In this document: piece by piece, positions 26,701-41,700 of the stretch
Layout of the letters: every line of letters begins with the position of its first letter
Position numbering within the stretch: position 1 is the stretch's first letter
Assembly (NCBI RefSeq): GCF_037975245.1
Contig: NC_092567.1
Coordinates: forward strand, 10,298,714-10,362,713
Source of the DNA: Apostichopus japonicus
Taxonomy: Eukaryota > Echinodermata > Holothuroidea > Aspidochirotida > Stichopodidae
Direction: 5' to 3'
DNA: 64,000 nucleotides
The notes under the pieces: model-generated
The model's database searches: none
Told to the model about the DNA's origin: nothing
Seen by the model: only the letters and a program-made list of their open reading frames with translations
Translations under genes and position numbers: made by a program

Positions 26701-29700
26701 TTTATGTTTGAATAGGAGCATATGCTTTCATTTAGGATAATTGCATGATTGATCAGATATGTTAATGAGATGATAACAATACTAACCTGAATGGTTTTAT
26801 AACTGAGAGGATAATAGTTGTAAACTGATCAGGTATAAACCGAGATGATCATGATAGTAAACTGATCGGTGATCTGACTTAGATATAAGGATTGTAGACT
26901 GATCAGCTATATTACTGATATGATAACGATAGCAAACTAATAAGATCAAAATTAAGGAATCAACTAGATTGATTACTCAGCTAATATGAAGTTATCATCG
27001 AGGGCCAACATAAATCTCGTGAATATAATGTTTATGATTTCATTCAAGACCAACAAATATTAAGTATGCACTTATCATGAACATATCTCTCTTTTATGTT
27101 TTTCATCAGTTTGGAATGATACCATCCTTGAGGAGCATCGTCGTCTGAATCTACAAACCGGTGAATGGCAGGTAAATTGTTTGATCACCTTTCATTGAGC
27201 TATTGCTAGTAATGCAAGTCTGGTCAGCTTGTTTGCGCTATGCTGCCCTATTGCTGTTTTCAGGAAGTGTAAATAAATCAATATAGTGGTAGATTATCTG
27301 TGAAGTTTACGTGTTGCTGGTAATATTAAAAGTTCTGTCGAAAAGATAGAACTTTCAGATACCTTCCCGTTCCTACTTGGGGGGGGGGGGGGTGGAGAGC
27401 GCGGATGGAATCTTGCGTGCGAACATTGTTAAAATGAGTCTCATTAGTTCTATAATGACACATTACAATGTCCATGTCAGTTTGATATTGTAAACATATA
27501 GCTATAGCTAAAAGATGAACTTTTGGACAGGTTAGCTGTATATTGTACAATGGTTTTTAACACATGCCGTTTTATTAATATTCGAGGTGGTGAATTTGCA
27601 TCTAATAAACTTCACGTTTATTCTGAGATGAAACCGTAGAATGTTATATATCATATTGAACAGGTCTGTTATTTTTATTTATGTATAATTGTTCATCATA
27701 ACACATAACAACAGTCGTAACAGTCCGTTTAACTGACCATGTATCTTACTGTACCAGCTCCCTGGTTTTAACTGGCCATGTTTAGGTTGTTAGCTGTTTC
27801 TGTCGGTGTGAGACGTGGGTCTTCCATACATCATTTTAACACTAACAGATATATTACTTTAAAATGTTGGTCTTGATTCAAGTAATTACTAATCAAATTA
27901 AATTTACCCGTTTCTATGGTACTTTGCGAATTGGTCAAATGTACAGAATGTGATGGGGGAAATTTGGAAGTTAGTAATAGGAACAGATGTATGTGGAAAT
28001 TGACTCAAAAAACTTATTTTAAGTTGATTTCTATACTTTCGTAGTGCTTAACTCAAATAATGTTGAGAATTTAGTCACTACTTTTCATAAATTAAATAGA
28101 TTTGCATGCTACGTAATAGGTTATAACGTTGACCAATCCATAAAATATTCACACATAACTGGATACTCCTGAAACAAAGTAACAGATATGGGTATGCTGT
28201 TACAACCACATGACTGTTGCTAATATAATAGTGAGATATTTATCGTTTAATCAGATTCAGACAATATTGTGTCCCACAAATTTATTGTCATGTTTTATTT
28301 GTTTGTTTCCAAACCTTTAATATCTCTGCCTGCTCTCTTCTCTCCTGGTGTGATTTTGGTGAAATAAAGTAACATTAAGTTTTCAAGGTCCTTATCTTTC
28401 ATTTTACGGTCAAGTTTGTTACCAGCAGATTGTAGCAAAAACAACACAAAGTGCATAATTTAGAAATATCCATTATGGTATTCAATCCTTTGGAATTAAA
28501 TCTTACAATTAAATTAATTGTGTTGCTTAGAAAGCTTCAGGGGATTTGAAGGATCACTTGCTTAGATATTATTTATCCATGTTAGTGTATACGTGACTGA
28601 CATAAGTGTATGGGTCCAACAGGCTTATAGATATAATGAGAGGACGGGTCTGGTTCTTATTTGAACCAATAAACTTTGGTATATTCTTCTGAATGGTAAT
28701 GCTTGCCATGGTCTTGGTCATTTGTAAATATGAAGGGAAGAGGAGTTATTTAAATTAGTGACATTTCAAGTGATCCGATCTAATACTTTTTTTTCTGGGG
28801 GGGGGGGGGGTGGTATTACTGTATTCGTCTAAAATAGGAATAAATTAGAAAACACAAAGAAACTATCTATGTAGTATATATTTGTAGCTCTACTAACCCC
28901 CTTCTTTGTTTTCTTGTACGGTTACCATGGTAACCGAAACATATGCAATCACCTGATAAAATATGAATATAAGACAAATATTCGTATTATTTCCCGCGCA
29001 TTTTGAACAGACACAAATATACATACATAAGACGATTTTGAAGGAGTCAGGATCCGGGTGGGGAGGGGGTGGTGAAGTGGAGTTGTTCCAACAACGGTAT
29101 AGCCGGTAACTGATAATCTGAATTAAATATTCATAATTTGCCATCGGCTAATTGTTTAGTTTATCTTGATAATTATCTTCAAGTGTATAGGATAGTTTAT
29201 TGCCACACCCAGACCTTCCAGCCTCATTCATTACTTATTGTTAGTGTCTAGGATTGGGTGGATAGTTGAGGGCGCCAAATAATATAGGAACAACTCACGT
29301 AAACTTTTGTATCACGTTTATTCCAAACGTAGAAACAAGCTTATTAAAATTTGGAAGTGAACAGAAACATATCTTTAATATACATTCTTGAGATAAAAGT
29401 CTGAGTAATTTACAAGCATTGGTATGATCATTAACAACCGAGCATATCATTTCAACATTTAGTTGAACACTTATAGCGTGTATGACTTTAAAACATCATC
29501 ATTGACATAACCGACGCTGCTTAACGGTTCCAACATATCACTATAAATCCTTGTAAACATTGATATTATTCTTCTGAACCAAAACTTAGCTGTAGTAAAA
29601 ATCAATGACATTAACAAATGTCTTAATCAAATAATATCTTCACCTAAATGAATGTATTGAACATATCCTGCCTTTAAGTCACCATCTCGATGTACATTAA

Positions 29701-32700
29701 ATATAAAACCGTACAATGTTGTCAATCATGTTGCACCGTTCTTGTTTATGTTCATTTAATTTCGGGGTAAATGTCCATCATAGCACGTACAACAGTGGTA
29801 CAAAAATTCCGTTTAGCCGACCCTGTAGCTTACTGTATAGCTGCCCTTGCATATTTGTCATTGTAGCAGGCTTTCTGGTTTTCACTGGTTATTCTAATTT
29901 TCTTTGTTTTCTCTGGTGTTAGGAGAAGTTGGTCTTCCATTAACTAAGGCTGCCTATTACATCAAAGGTTGTAAATTGACTAAAGCGTGAAATATTTGCA
30001 GAATTATTGGATACCCTGAAAACTAACTAAGATATCTAGATATGTTGTCACAATCACGTGACTGCTCATAGTTAGTGAATTATTTGTCGTTTAACCAGAT
30101 TTAGACAATTTGTGTCCCATCAATTAGTGTAATAGATATTTGTCTGTGAAAAAACTAACTTTAATCTTCCCTGATGGACTGAAGTAACATTATGTTTTCA
30201 AGTCCTTCCCATTCTTTTAACGGTCAAGTTTACTACCAGCATATTGTAGCAAAAACAACACAAAGTACAGAAGTACACTTTTGCTACTCTTTCTTCTAAG
30301 TTCAATCTTACTCAATTACTAACTCAAATTTATCAGGGTAAATGTTCCTGCGACGGTTCCACGTATACACTCATGTGTATAATAAATTAAATACCTGTAG
30401 TTTCTAGGTCAGTAATGAGGATGAACTGGTAGTGCAACGGATGGTGACCTATGCGAAGCAGCGCGAATCAATATTTTTGTTCTTTGTATGGTAATAAAAT
30501 CATCCAGAAACTGTTTTTTTTTTTTATTGCCTATTGTTTGTGTGTGGAGTGCATAGATAAACAAAATTGCTTGTATAACATCCGACTCACAATTTTCCAG
30601 AGTGCAAATGCTGGACATAAAGGCGATTGATATAAATGAAGGAAGAGGTGATACGTTTATTGATAAAATGAGAGAAAATTGAAGATTATTTTGTAATTTG
30701 TGAAAATATTATATTAGTGGTTTGGATTAAACTGCAGAAGAAGATCTTGCAAAAATATATTTTTAGTGGCTCCAGATTGGCTCTGTGGAGTAAATCATTA
30801 CCGATGTTTTAGTGGAGCTGTGATTAATGACTTTCAACGCACATTTACACAACAAGACCATAATACCAGTTAGAATGTGAGGGCAATTATACTACTGCTT
30901 CGTTCTGTTGACTAGATACCATGGTAACTAAAGAACTGGACACGTATTTTGTGACGCTGTATACAAACACAATGTTGAAAAAGATCACGCTTCACCTTCG
31001 TATACATATAGTAACTGGGGCTGAAGAGTTATTTCTATTTTAAAATCCTGCTGATGCTAATTACAAGCAGTCAGATTCATAGTTCCTACTATAAAATTGC
31101 TATACAGTTATTCAAATAACATGTACACTTTTAGTTTCCGTAAGAAATATATAACTCGAACCTATAACAAAAAGTCCGGCGCATATATTGTACATATTAT
31201 TTCCGTTATCACCATTATAAACTAAGAGAACCAAAGACTAAGAAATATAAAAATATGTACATCAATATGAACATAAATATCAGAAAGTAAACGGTTAAAA
31301 ATTAGTTTAAAACTTTTGTTACTAAAAATAATCTACAAAAAGGATTCAATTCATTCTGTTTGAACAAACTTTACAGCAAAGCAAAGAAAAAAATAGGGCT
31401 TTGTTCCGGTTTTGGGGGCAAGATATTAAGATTGTGTACATTTCTGTTGGCTTTAACTAAGACCCCGGTCACACGTATAAAATTGCATCTTCCGACCATC
31501 GTGTATTAACTATAGTCCGACCATATTAAACTAACTACGGTAGCGGTCACACGTATACTCACACGATGCTGTACTAAATTCGGACGATCGTTATTCGCGG
31601 ACACAGTGCATCAGTGAGTTAATTATGCTTTTGCAAAGCTATCATGCGCAGTTGCGTTGGGTCGGTCAAGGGTCACGGTTTTGACGATGTTTTGTGGGGT
31701 TATTAGTTGTAAGTAGTAGATAATGGCGATGGAAGCTCAATTTGCCGTAGCGCTTTCATTGATTATTATGAGGTTTGTATTACGAAGGAGGCGTCACACA
31801 TTGGAAGACGCATTCCTGCAAAGACAAGAAGCTGCTGTTCGCCGACAGAGAGCGTGTAGACGCATATTCATTCGTAATACACAGCGAAATTTTATGGATA
31901 TGCAAGCCCAGCACGCACTGCTCACGCTAATGTGTATGCGTTCGTTCGTATCGCTCTTTCGCCATCATTTCCGCACACATCCTAAACACCTTATTCCTGA
32001 CGGGGTTTTCCACCATACTCTGTATCTACTCCCTCCCCCCCAAAAAAAAAAATATCAATTAGTTTCAGGACTTCTTGTTCCTCCCAGGTTTTACCGTGAG
32101 TAGTGGCCGCCATTGCAAGTTGTCTTAACGAATTGTTCGGAGTGTTGATTGTTGTGTTGTTTTGTGGTAGAAACCGTACGTGTGTATGTACAGTACATGT
32201 ATTAGTGTGCAGTATGCAGTGCAGTACAGGTTGGTTTTGTTTACATCGTATGTATCTAGGCACGCGTCGCAATGTCAAGGGATTGAAATCGGGGATTTCA
32301 GGCCGAGGTCAGTGTTTATGCTAAAATGCGTAGTCGGACAACGCAATTGATGCTAATTACCATCTTTAGTGGACGATGGTCGGACGATCGTCAGACCATA
32401 GTAGAGAGCGGTCACACGCAAACCGTACCATGGTCGGACCATCGTTATATCTGTTTTTTTTTTTTTTTGATACACCATTATTGATGTAAGAATTATCCCT
32501 CGCGACCAAAATGGTATAACTAATGCTATATCTGAAACATCACCTTTGACGATGTCATAAGAGGGATTTGTCTTAAGTACAGACTAAGCTGATTTACATA
32601 TACGACTGTCTGGTATAACAGACAACACATATTCATATAGTCTATATCGCTGTAGGCATTCTGTTGCAGTCCTTATGGACTAAGACATGTTTGTTTACAT

Positions 32701-35700
32701 GGATGAAAGTGCTACAGTATGAAATAGCTATAGAGACTTCAAACTAGTCTTGGTGATTTTCTAACTTAAGATATTGACATAAAATATATATATTTTTTGA
32801 ATAGATTTGTTTAAACTGTTACAGATCAGTGAGGTATGCGACATAATTATATAATACAGGTCACTGTAGGTCAGAGCGTTAATCTAGGATATGATCTTCC
32901 TTTCACCCGACATTCTTGAAATGTGCGCAATCTTACTACTTATCGTTTTGGCACACTTTCTCTGTTTTTTTTATTAAATAATATATCAAAGATGAAAAAA
33001 AAAACTTCCTTAGAGTTTCTAATTGGAAGGGAGGGGGGGGGGGGGTCTAGGCCCTATACTGAAGTAACGACAATTATATTTAAAGATAAATTTGCAATTG
33101 TCCAAATACGAGGAGTTATTTCTGCAGGATGTATATATGTCGTACAATACACAATATACGTTAGAAACCTTGTGACGAGGTTGGTACAAATAAATGAAAA
33201 TAAATGAAGTCTCCCTTCCACGCTCGTACTCCATCACTTTCGTCATATTTCCTAATTATTGTTGTCCTTCTTACTCTGCATGTAGACCCCTATGTGCTCT
33301 CCTTATATAAGTAATTGCCCTGTGAATCAATTAGCATTCTCAATTTTAAATTATGGAATATTTAGACAGATTATAACATATAAAGCAAAATGAATCCATC
33401 GTGCTTCCAGTGTTTCTCAGTCAACAACTGTTTTATTGGTGAAAATATAGATGGATAATTTTCATCTCTAGAATCTTTACGTCTGACGTCACTGCAAGCA
33501 GCAATACAACAATCATTAAATGTTACTTAGTAGTTTGAGTTGTAATGGGATTTGAGGGATCCATATTGATTATAATTCTTTATCAATTTAGATTAATGTG
33601 TATATACGTGACTGATATGAATGTGTGGGTCCAAGCAGACTTATATATGAAAGGACGTATCTGGGTTTAACTTGAAACTAAGAAACAAATATATTTTTAG
33701 GTAGGTTTCATCAACTTGATGTACTTTAACATACTAGGACAATTAAATGGAGAGGTGACAACTTAAAAGTGTAACTAAAAGATTAAATTTAAGGTTTTTA
33801 TTTAATTTTCAGGAAACGTACCATCCTCTTTGTACCATCCTCTTTATGTACAGTACTATGAATAAGCAGCAGCATTATGATACAACAAAAAAGGCAACGG
33901 TGAATCTGAAATAATAGTGTTTTTAAAATATTTGTATTATTTCTTTCGTCTTTTTGAATAACTGATAAATACAATTTAAAACAAAAATAGTATTTCGAAA
34001 GAGCTAAGGCCCGAGTGGGATGACAAGGGGGGGGGGGGGGTGTTCAAATTACCTGGTAATGTGGCTGATTTTGTAAAATTTACCACCCGGCAAATTAACT
34101 ATTGTATCTTCATAATTATATTCAAGTACTGATGATAAAATAATGCAACATCCGGGCCTTCTATCCTCACATGGTTCCTATTGTTCTTAGTACTTAATTT
34201 CTAACAGAACCATTCAATATATTGGTATGTTATAGTATAAGAAACACTCTGATGTGGTAGAGTCCAAATATTCTTTTTTCAGAGCCAAGTTTGAGACCAC
34301 TTGGTTCGAATATGGCACTCTCGAGTCCGAACAGAGTTCTATAGAGTATATGAGCAATCCAAACCAAGTCCAGCACGTGGTTTCTGCCAATACTAGTCTA
34401 ATAGACACACAGAGCGCATCGGTTACACAAACCCAATATATTCCTTAATTTACAGACCGTCGCTTCCTGGTCTAAGTGTTCCTTGCCTAACGTTGAACAG
34501 AAAGAGACAACTATTGGAAAACTGATTATGTGGCATGTAAAAACTACCAATTAAACATACACACACCCAGGGTAAATTTAGAAAGAAAGAATCTGTGCAG
34601 GGATTATATATTTTATGATATTTTTAAAGGTTAACAGATCTACACTAGTCTATTTAATTCTCCCCTTGTGTCTCTTATTTGATTTGTTCATCATACAACT
34701 ACATTTCCCAAACTTTATGGATAACTCTTCACGATCAACCAATACGATATAAACAGAATATCTAAGACGAAGGGGGAGGAGTTACTCAATATTTTGCTTT
34801 GTTTTTGCCATTAAATCGATCCAACAACGATATTCTGGGTCTATCTTTGAATACTGTCATCTTTTTCCCTCCTTGTCATCTTCTCTGTCGTTCATGGTAT
34901 TTATCTGATCATCTTAGTGAGAAGCTCATCATTATGACGTCACTCAGTGTTTGATGACGTCACTCAGTCTTTATTGACGGGTTTAAAACTAACTATGTCT
35001 TCCTTGTAAAGCTGATGTTTACTCATGTTATTAAGTCCGTGCATCTTACATTGACGAGTCTGTCTCCTTTATTGACTTTAGTGTGTTCAATGAAGATGTG
35101 CGTTTACCTGTCAGGAATAGTTTACTGTGATATTTGTGAAGATATATCATTCTAATTTATAAATTTTTGCTTCGCCGTGTTATATTTCCCTGAAATTCAT
35201 TTTCAAAATCTCATGAATATAATATTTCTTTTCCTTTCAGGCCTGTGACAAAAGGGGCAATCTACCAGGAGAAGAGGTAAGAGAGACATAGATTAATGTT
35301 CCTGTTCATTAGTAACGGTAATTTTAATAACAGTCAATTAGGTATAAATTAATGTTGAACAAAGAAATAAGACAAAAGAGTATTAAACTTTATTTTTCAT
35401 CAGGAGGAAAGATTTATAATTGTCGTGTATCGAACTGGAACAGGGAATTTAGATAGGCCAGTTACCAGTTCATATCACGTGATGATTATAGCACTGTTCT
35501 CAATGACAAGTTTAGATGCGGCCTTAATAATCTTCCTTACGCACACACGGTCAAAGAAATGCTCAACAAAGAAACGAATAGACCTTTAATACTACAAGGT
35601 TATTCCGATGTTATGGTGTTTTAAAGTCACACACGAAATTGAAATTTAACTTTTTAAATTTCAGCTGTCCAGGCAAGGTTGACTGTAAAAGGAAAAAGCA

Positions 35701-38700
35701 GGTGTAACAATTTTCTCTATAAACAGAAAATGCCAGCCCAAGAAGTCGAGACTCAAATCTCACATAAATCTCTACTCCGGTATTCTTTGATACTATAAAG
35801 TCATTAGAATCATTCTCTGGTGTCGGGGAGGGGTTGGGGATGGTTAAGGAGGAGCTATGCTTCTCACAGAAATTTGGAAACGATGCAACAAAGTTTGCAT
35901 AAAAGCGTCATCACATAACCGTCAAACAGGAACAAATTAAATATTGAAATCGAAGAGATAAACTGATAGGCTCTGTTGCAATGTCAGTGAGTCTAGGAGC
36001 AAGATGATTTACTGGGTTGTGATGGTATCGGTTGGGTTATAGCATCATTTTTCTTCATTGTGATACAAGAGGGTCCGTTGTGACATAAAATGACTAATTT
36101 GGAGTAGAAACCATTCCCTGTGGAATGTGAGAATACCAAGCTGTTGTTATACCAAATATAAGGAAACTAGAAACAATATAAAAAATAAATGTTTTAATAT
36201 CTGAGGGATCATGTGCATCAGGTAAGTTGCAATGAGGGTCCGTTTAGACTTAACTGACATGATAGCAACGGCGTAGGTATTTAATGAACATGAACCTACG
36301 TGGATGTGAGGTGACTCCTCAACATTTCTAACAAAATGTCAAAAGAATAAACACAATAATTGGGCAATATGCTTAAATCAATTCTGACTTATCAGTCCAG
36401 AGCGGCGAGAAATACAAGTAATTTAGAAAAGATTGTTGTCAAAAACTGGGTTGATTATTAGCACAACCTAGTACTGTTAGTTTTTAACCGTGTAATCGGT
36501 CAATTTTTAAATATTTAACCAGCAAATATAATACTAGTCAAAATATGATATAAGGCATCATTCTATTTATTTTCAAACACATAATACTTCAGTTTGAAAT
36601 ATTCTGTGTAAACATTAATTTTAAACATGTTGCCTACACACATGTACAAACATATGGCGCATGTTATACCTAATCAGAAGGTTATTTTTTCTTTCTTTTT
36701 ATTTAAATTTGTGTCTTAATATGTAATGACACCTGACTAGTCCAGCTAACAAACAATATTCTTATGAATGTTTAGTATCAAATTATGTCTTCTATTAACA
36801 TAATTATCATAAGAGCTGTTTTCGAAACCTGTTATATCTAAATTATTGAGCCATGTTTAGTCAGCTTACACGTACAGCTAGGATTGTTTGGACGTACTGG
36901 TTATAACGAATACTGGGTTTGTATAGTCACCATGCAGAAGATGGATGAGTTGACGTGATGAAGTATTTCTCTTGAAAAGCAGAAAAATAGCAGCTTGTAT
37001 ATCCAATGTGTTTAGACAGAGGGAGGGAGGATTCGTCGTACTAAATTATCTAAAATTGGTTATCCAAAGTTTGATGAAGTTGTATATTACACCTCCCCCC
37101 CCCCCCATGGAAGTCTATTAAACGCGATTAAACCATCAAAAAAAGTTAAACTATTGTCATATACAGTAGCCATTTTCACCCGTATTGCCATCGTTGTTAA
37201 TTAGTAATCGCTATACTGATACTGTACAGACAAACTAACAATATAGTAAGAAAAAAAGTAGGTATTTCGTGTTTCATGAAACATTCATTCAGTTCTTTCA
37301 GAATAGAGAAATCATCATATAAATACACACATCTTTAATCGTTTCTTTTTTTATTAATTATGCGACTCACGTGCATGCATGAGACCGTATATGATTCATG
37401 TTCATTCTTAAGTCAAAACTAAGGAGAGGAAAATGAGCAATTAAATGAATATCTGTCAAATAATTTACAACACGTGACACCAACCCTGCTTCGAGTTCTT
37501 ATTTTCTACAATGTGCGACAGTTTCAACTATCTTGATATCTCGTTGTTAGCAAACCTACGTCAAACTTCTCGTTATTTCATCTCTTTACCCCATTTTCGC
37601 TACCTGCATGTTAATAAAAATGTGGAATCTCCGTCCTTCACCCAAACATATATACAGCATACACATTAGCATAATTTTCAAGTGTAGTTTAGGGTAAACA
37701 GGTTCTGCCACTAGCCTGCTAGCTGACTTTAATTTTCTGGTCACATATTTGATTTTTTCAACCAGAAGTAACCATTGATGTAATATATATATATTTTTTC
37801 TAATTCATTTGCAGCAACAACATTAGTAACTACCATGACTAGTAAAATTATAACCAACTTAACAATAAGGAGGCCCTTTTTAGAGTTTAAATTCCCATCA
37901 ATTTGACATTACTTTAACGTGAGTTAATTATGCTTGACGTTATTGGAGACGTTAGCGCATGTCTGCAAGTTGACTTATTTGGTTCTTTCCAACTTTTACG
38001 GAAACCGAAATTAGCAGTACATGAATTTGTTCCTAACGTGCAATTGTTTGTAACTGTAAAATGTGGGAAGTGCGTTATAACTGTTGTTAATGCTCCTCCA
38101 AATAAATATATTAGTTTCTGTGTTTTCAGTGATTTCGATGTACATGGAGGACTGGCTAAGGGTGATAAAGAAAAAAACGGAAAACACGAAAATAAAATGT
38201 TTATACTCTTGAGTATAAACCGTAAATATTTTTGCATCTTGTTAAAATAACATCGTCACAATTCGTGCTCCTCTTAATAGATTTAATAATCAAAAGATTC
38301 CGTGTTTAGTGCGTTTTCAATCTGACCAGAGGACAGCTGTAGGGTGAAAGGTAACTATTCGGCAATCTGCGAACATAAATAACAGGCAGATAGATATAGC
38401 GCACTTAGGATTAATTTTGTTTTATTAAGTTATGTATGATCATTTCTTTCTCTTTCTTGCAGGGTTACATCGAACCTAGTTCATCGGAAGATGATACAGA
38501 TGAAGAAGTAAGAATATCGAATATTTTCTTTTAAGTTTGTCTCATGCTAAGATAAACTGTGTAAGACCGATGCAGTGAGATTGAAGGAATTTCGTAAGGC
38601 ATAGCTGAGTAGTACACACAGGGACGTAACTAAGGCCTGATGATGGGGAGGGGGGGGGGGTGTAGTGGCTGAAGATCCAACTGAATGGGTTTTGAAGCCA

Positions 38701-41700
38701 AACAATTACGACTGCTGCCTCCCCCCCCCCACCCCCCTCGCGCTACTCGTCAACGATACGGTAAGTGTCAGTCAGACACCCGATCTTTGGCGACTGCACT
38801 TTTGTTTTTACGATACATTTGTGACCACTGGCCCTCACTTCGCAAACTTTCATATCACTCTGGTTAAGCAAGTAAGAAACTAAGTATAAGTTATCTGCTT
38901 CAAAGCTATAAAGACTACTAACTACAAAAGCTATGTTAATGTAACAAAGGGGATTTTTTTTAACAAATTATATTCGACGACATAGTTAATTACCAAAACA
39001 AAGTACATAGCTTTTTCCTAGCGCGCTTAATATTATTACTTTGGAGGAGGCGGGGCTATTTAACACTCACATGGACAATCTGCCTATCATCTTCGTCAAA
39101 GCATTGAGAAAATTGTTTACCATAGAGCCAATATATGTATCAGCGACGCAGCCAGGAATTTGCATGGGAGATGAGAGCACATTTTGCGATTGACATGGGG
39201 GGAGGGTTGAGCAATTTTTGAACCATTGAAGGTCATTATATGCAATCTGGTGCAAAGTTTTGCCAGTTTCATCATGATCATACGATATCATATTACCAGC
39301 CATTTTGTTTCCGGTTTGAATTTTTCTTTACATGTTCTTTTAAATAGTATATCAGAAAGACAAACATAAAGTGCTCTTTTACAATTTTTCCAGTAGGATG
39401 GTTCTTGTTTATTGTTCAATGTCTGGACTTTAATACATTTGACGAACTTAACTGATGGACAATATTAACTTTCATATTTAGCAGTGTAATAATTATTTAT
39501 AGGAAGCGCGTATCACTAACGATTGGTAGCTTAGCTTCATAACATGCTGTTCGTGCAACAACTTATGACGAATCATAGAAAGGATGAGAACGCACGTTGT
39601 CGTCGTCGTTGTGCATATGGTTCGTGACTCTCCACCGAGTGCGGTTAGGTAGGCTATATGTATTTTATTACGCAGTGGCCAACTGTAGGCTGGTAATAGG
39701 CTATAGGCTAGATTTAGCTACTTGCATTCGACAAACCCAGTAGCTGAATCAGTAGGCCTGGATGTTATTACGATTATAATAGAGTTAACGGAGCTGACGA
39801 GTATTCATGATCAAAAGAGCAATGACAAAATACCATGCCATAAAAACCAACAGTTTTTCTTTCGACCCTGAAAGGGAGAGCAGTTGCCCCAACTGCCCCC
39901 CCCCCCCCCCTGACTACGTCCCTAATATAAACTGAAATTACTTGAAGCTAGCGAACATGGGTCAACCCATCCAATAGCAACATTAGTGCATAAGTAAACC
40001 GAATTTAAGCGGGCAAACGTTGTACGGTGGTTTTATTAGGCAATGTTTATGGAGTATTCAAAATCATACGAAGGTTTGTATAGTGGAGTATAAGGATCGC
40101 GAGATACAATTTCTCAAAGTGGCAAGGAAGACGTGGTAAAAGTGACTGATTAAAGGTCAATTTTGATGATTAAAGGTCAATTTTGTATCACAGGAATATA
40201 TGAATAGGCCAAGGTAAATAAGTGTCTCTGAGTACACAGTGTAGCTTCCCGCATATATCTGCATACATGCAGTATAAAGTTTCAACTGCTTTCTTGAAGA
40301 CTTCCAGATAATGGGCAAAGGCAATTATTATTATTAACAATATTTTCCTGTACAACATGTCGAATAAGACTAAGCAAAGTATGTGGTCGGACGATGAGGT
40401 ATTCGCACTGCTTGGCATTTGTTGCGACCCAAGTATTATGTCGAAACTTGATAGGACATACCGCAAAGTTTTCGTTCACGTCATTCAGACTATGGTCCGA
40501 AATACAAGGAAAAACAAACAATAATGATGAACGAAAGATATGACGTGATTATCGTGATACACTTGTAGGGTTTTCCGCGATCATCGCAGTTTGGGTTAGC
40601 ATTAATTTCCCGTTATTGTATGGAATGCATTATAAAAGCTGCTTAAGAATCATAATGTACCACATACTCTTACAGCTGATCATCAGGGGATGTACAAATA
40701 TATATTTCTTCAAATAGTTATGCGTAGGCCTACCAGGTGGGATGAAAACATGTTGAGCCATGATGTATTGATCGAGTAACAAAGGTCAAATGTTCTAGAC
40801 CTAAAAAAGCCTAATCGATAAGCCGAACTTTCGTAAAAGCACACCACAACTTTCCATAAATACGTTCACTTTTAATGTTGCTGAACTCTGTATTATACAT
40901 TTATAAAAGGAAATTGATATACATGTTGCTTTGATAACTACTAAAGACAGCTAGGCCTATTCCCATTCTCGATTACATGTATAGCTTGAGATCGAGTGCA
41001 ACGCTCAGGCTACTTAGGTTGTGCTACGGTGACAGTAAAACGTTTAGTCTACACGCCATAACTTCTTTGACTAGCAAAATACAATGATAGTGGCATCTGC
41101 ATAGCTGTCGATCGCTGCTCGTATTCTCTGATGGAATATTACAATTTTGTAACTATGTTCTCTGCAAGGATGTCATGGATTTGCCGCGTTGTTTTGGCTT
41201 CGTCACGATCTGTACTTATAAAACGTGTTGAACATTTCCGCCGAATATGTCAACATACAAATGAAGTAAATGCCTAATCCTTTGCCCACATTTGCAATCT
41301 TTAAATTGGTTTTTCAACTATATCTTTTTTTTCGACAGTTAAGTTTTAATTACAGTCGAGGACAGAAATCGGATGCTGATCATATTGAATACGCCCTTAA
41401 AACTATTACGTTATTATGAACAGAAGAACATTGTCTGTGATACTGAGAATATGTTTAATACAAAATTGCGGAATATATTCCCTTGAACCTGGTTTGGACG
41501 TGTTCCCAAGGTTTTGCGATCACGCCGCTATACCTGGAGTCAGGGGCATCGATCAGATTGAAACGCGGGGGGGGGGGTGGTGTAATCGCTTCGAGTATTC
41601 CCGCCGTGAGTAATATCTAAGCGGAGCGCCACCATCAGTTGGCGCGCAGCGTACCAAGAACATTTCAGATTTCAATGCATACCAGATCGCTGGAGATTGC

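Larger units (their letters stand above)
17302..27109 (+). other. Intron 2 (about 9.8 kb)
   Basis: Starts GTATTG and ends TTTTCATCAG. Contains a diverged tandem duplication (17918-18560), GC-rich repeated words near 18890-19240, a TU-like foldback element (19803-22564), a 137-bp tandem duplication, a CA microsatellite and a hAT-like element with a pyrimidine tract. The remaining stretches show nothing gene-like. Confidence 0.65.
31457..32450. mobile_element. Harbinger-like deletion derivative
   Basis: Both ends carry repeated CGGTCACACG and TCCGACCAT / GGTCGGACCATCG words (31465, 31543, 32345-32450). Terminal symmetry is imperfect and the right end may be truncated before a poly-T tract. Inside are the beginnings of two convergent reading frames, described separately. 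A pairing of transposase and Myb/SANT-like protein on opposite strands is known for animal Harbinger elements. Family assignment is an inference. Confidence 0.5.
27172..35240 (+). other. Intron 3 (about 8.1 kb)
   Basis: Starts GTAAAT and ends CCTTTCAG. Most of it is a diverged duplication (27630-29250 against 29705-30270 plus 33547-34195), with a Harbinger-like remnant in the interruption and the start of a second large duplication at 34651. Confidence 0.65.
34651..37740. repeat. Intronic duplication 2, copy A (contains exon 4)
   Basis: Begins TATTTAATTCTCCCCTTGTG and ends GCTAGCTGACTTTAATTTTC. It is collinear with 44841-47099 over most of its length, with many small differences. The segment 35064-35922, which includes exon 4, has no counterpart in copy B. 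Confidence 0.85.

Noticed and set aside
37914-38250. Overlapping open frames of about 106 residues on both strands
   Set aside because: Both cover the same intronic DNA, neither has a domain, and they are not flanked by convincing splice sites that fit the gene.
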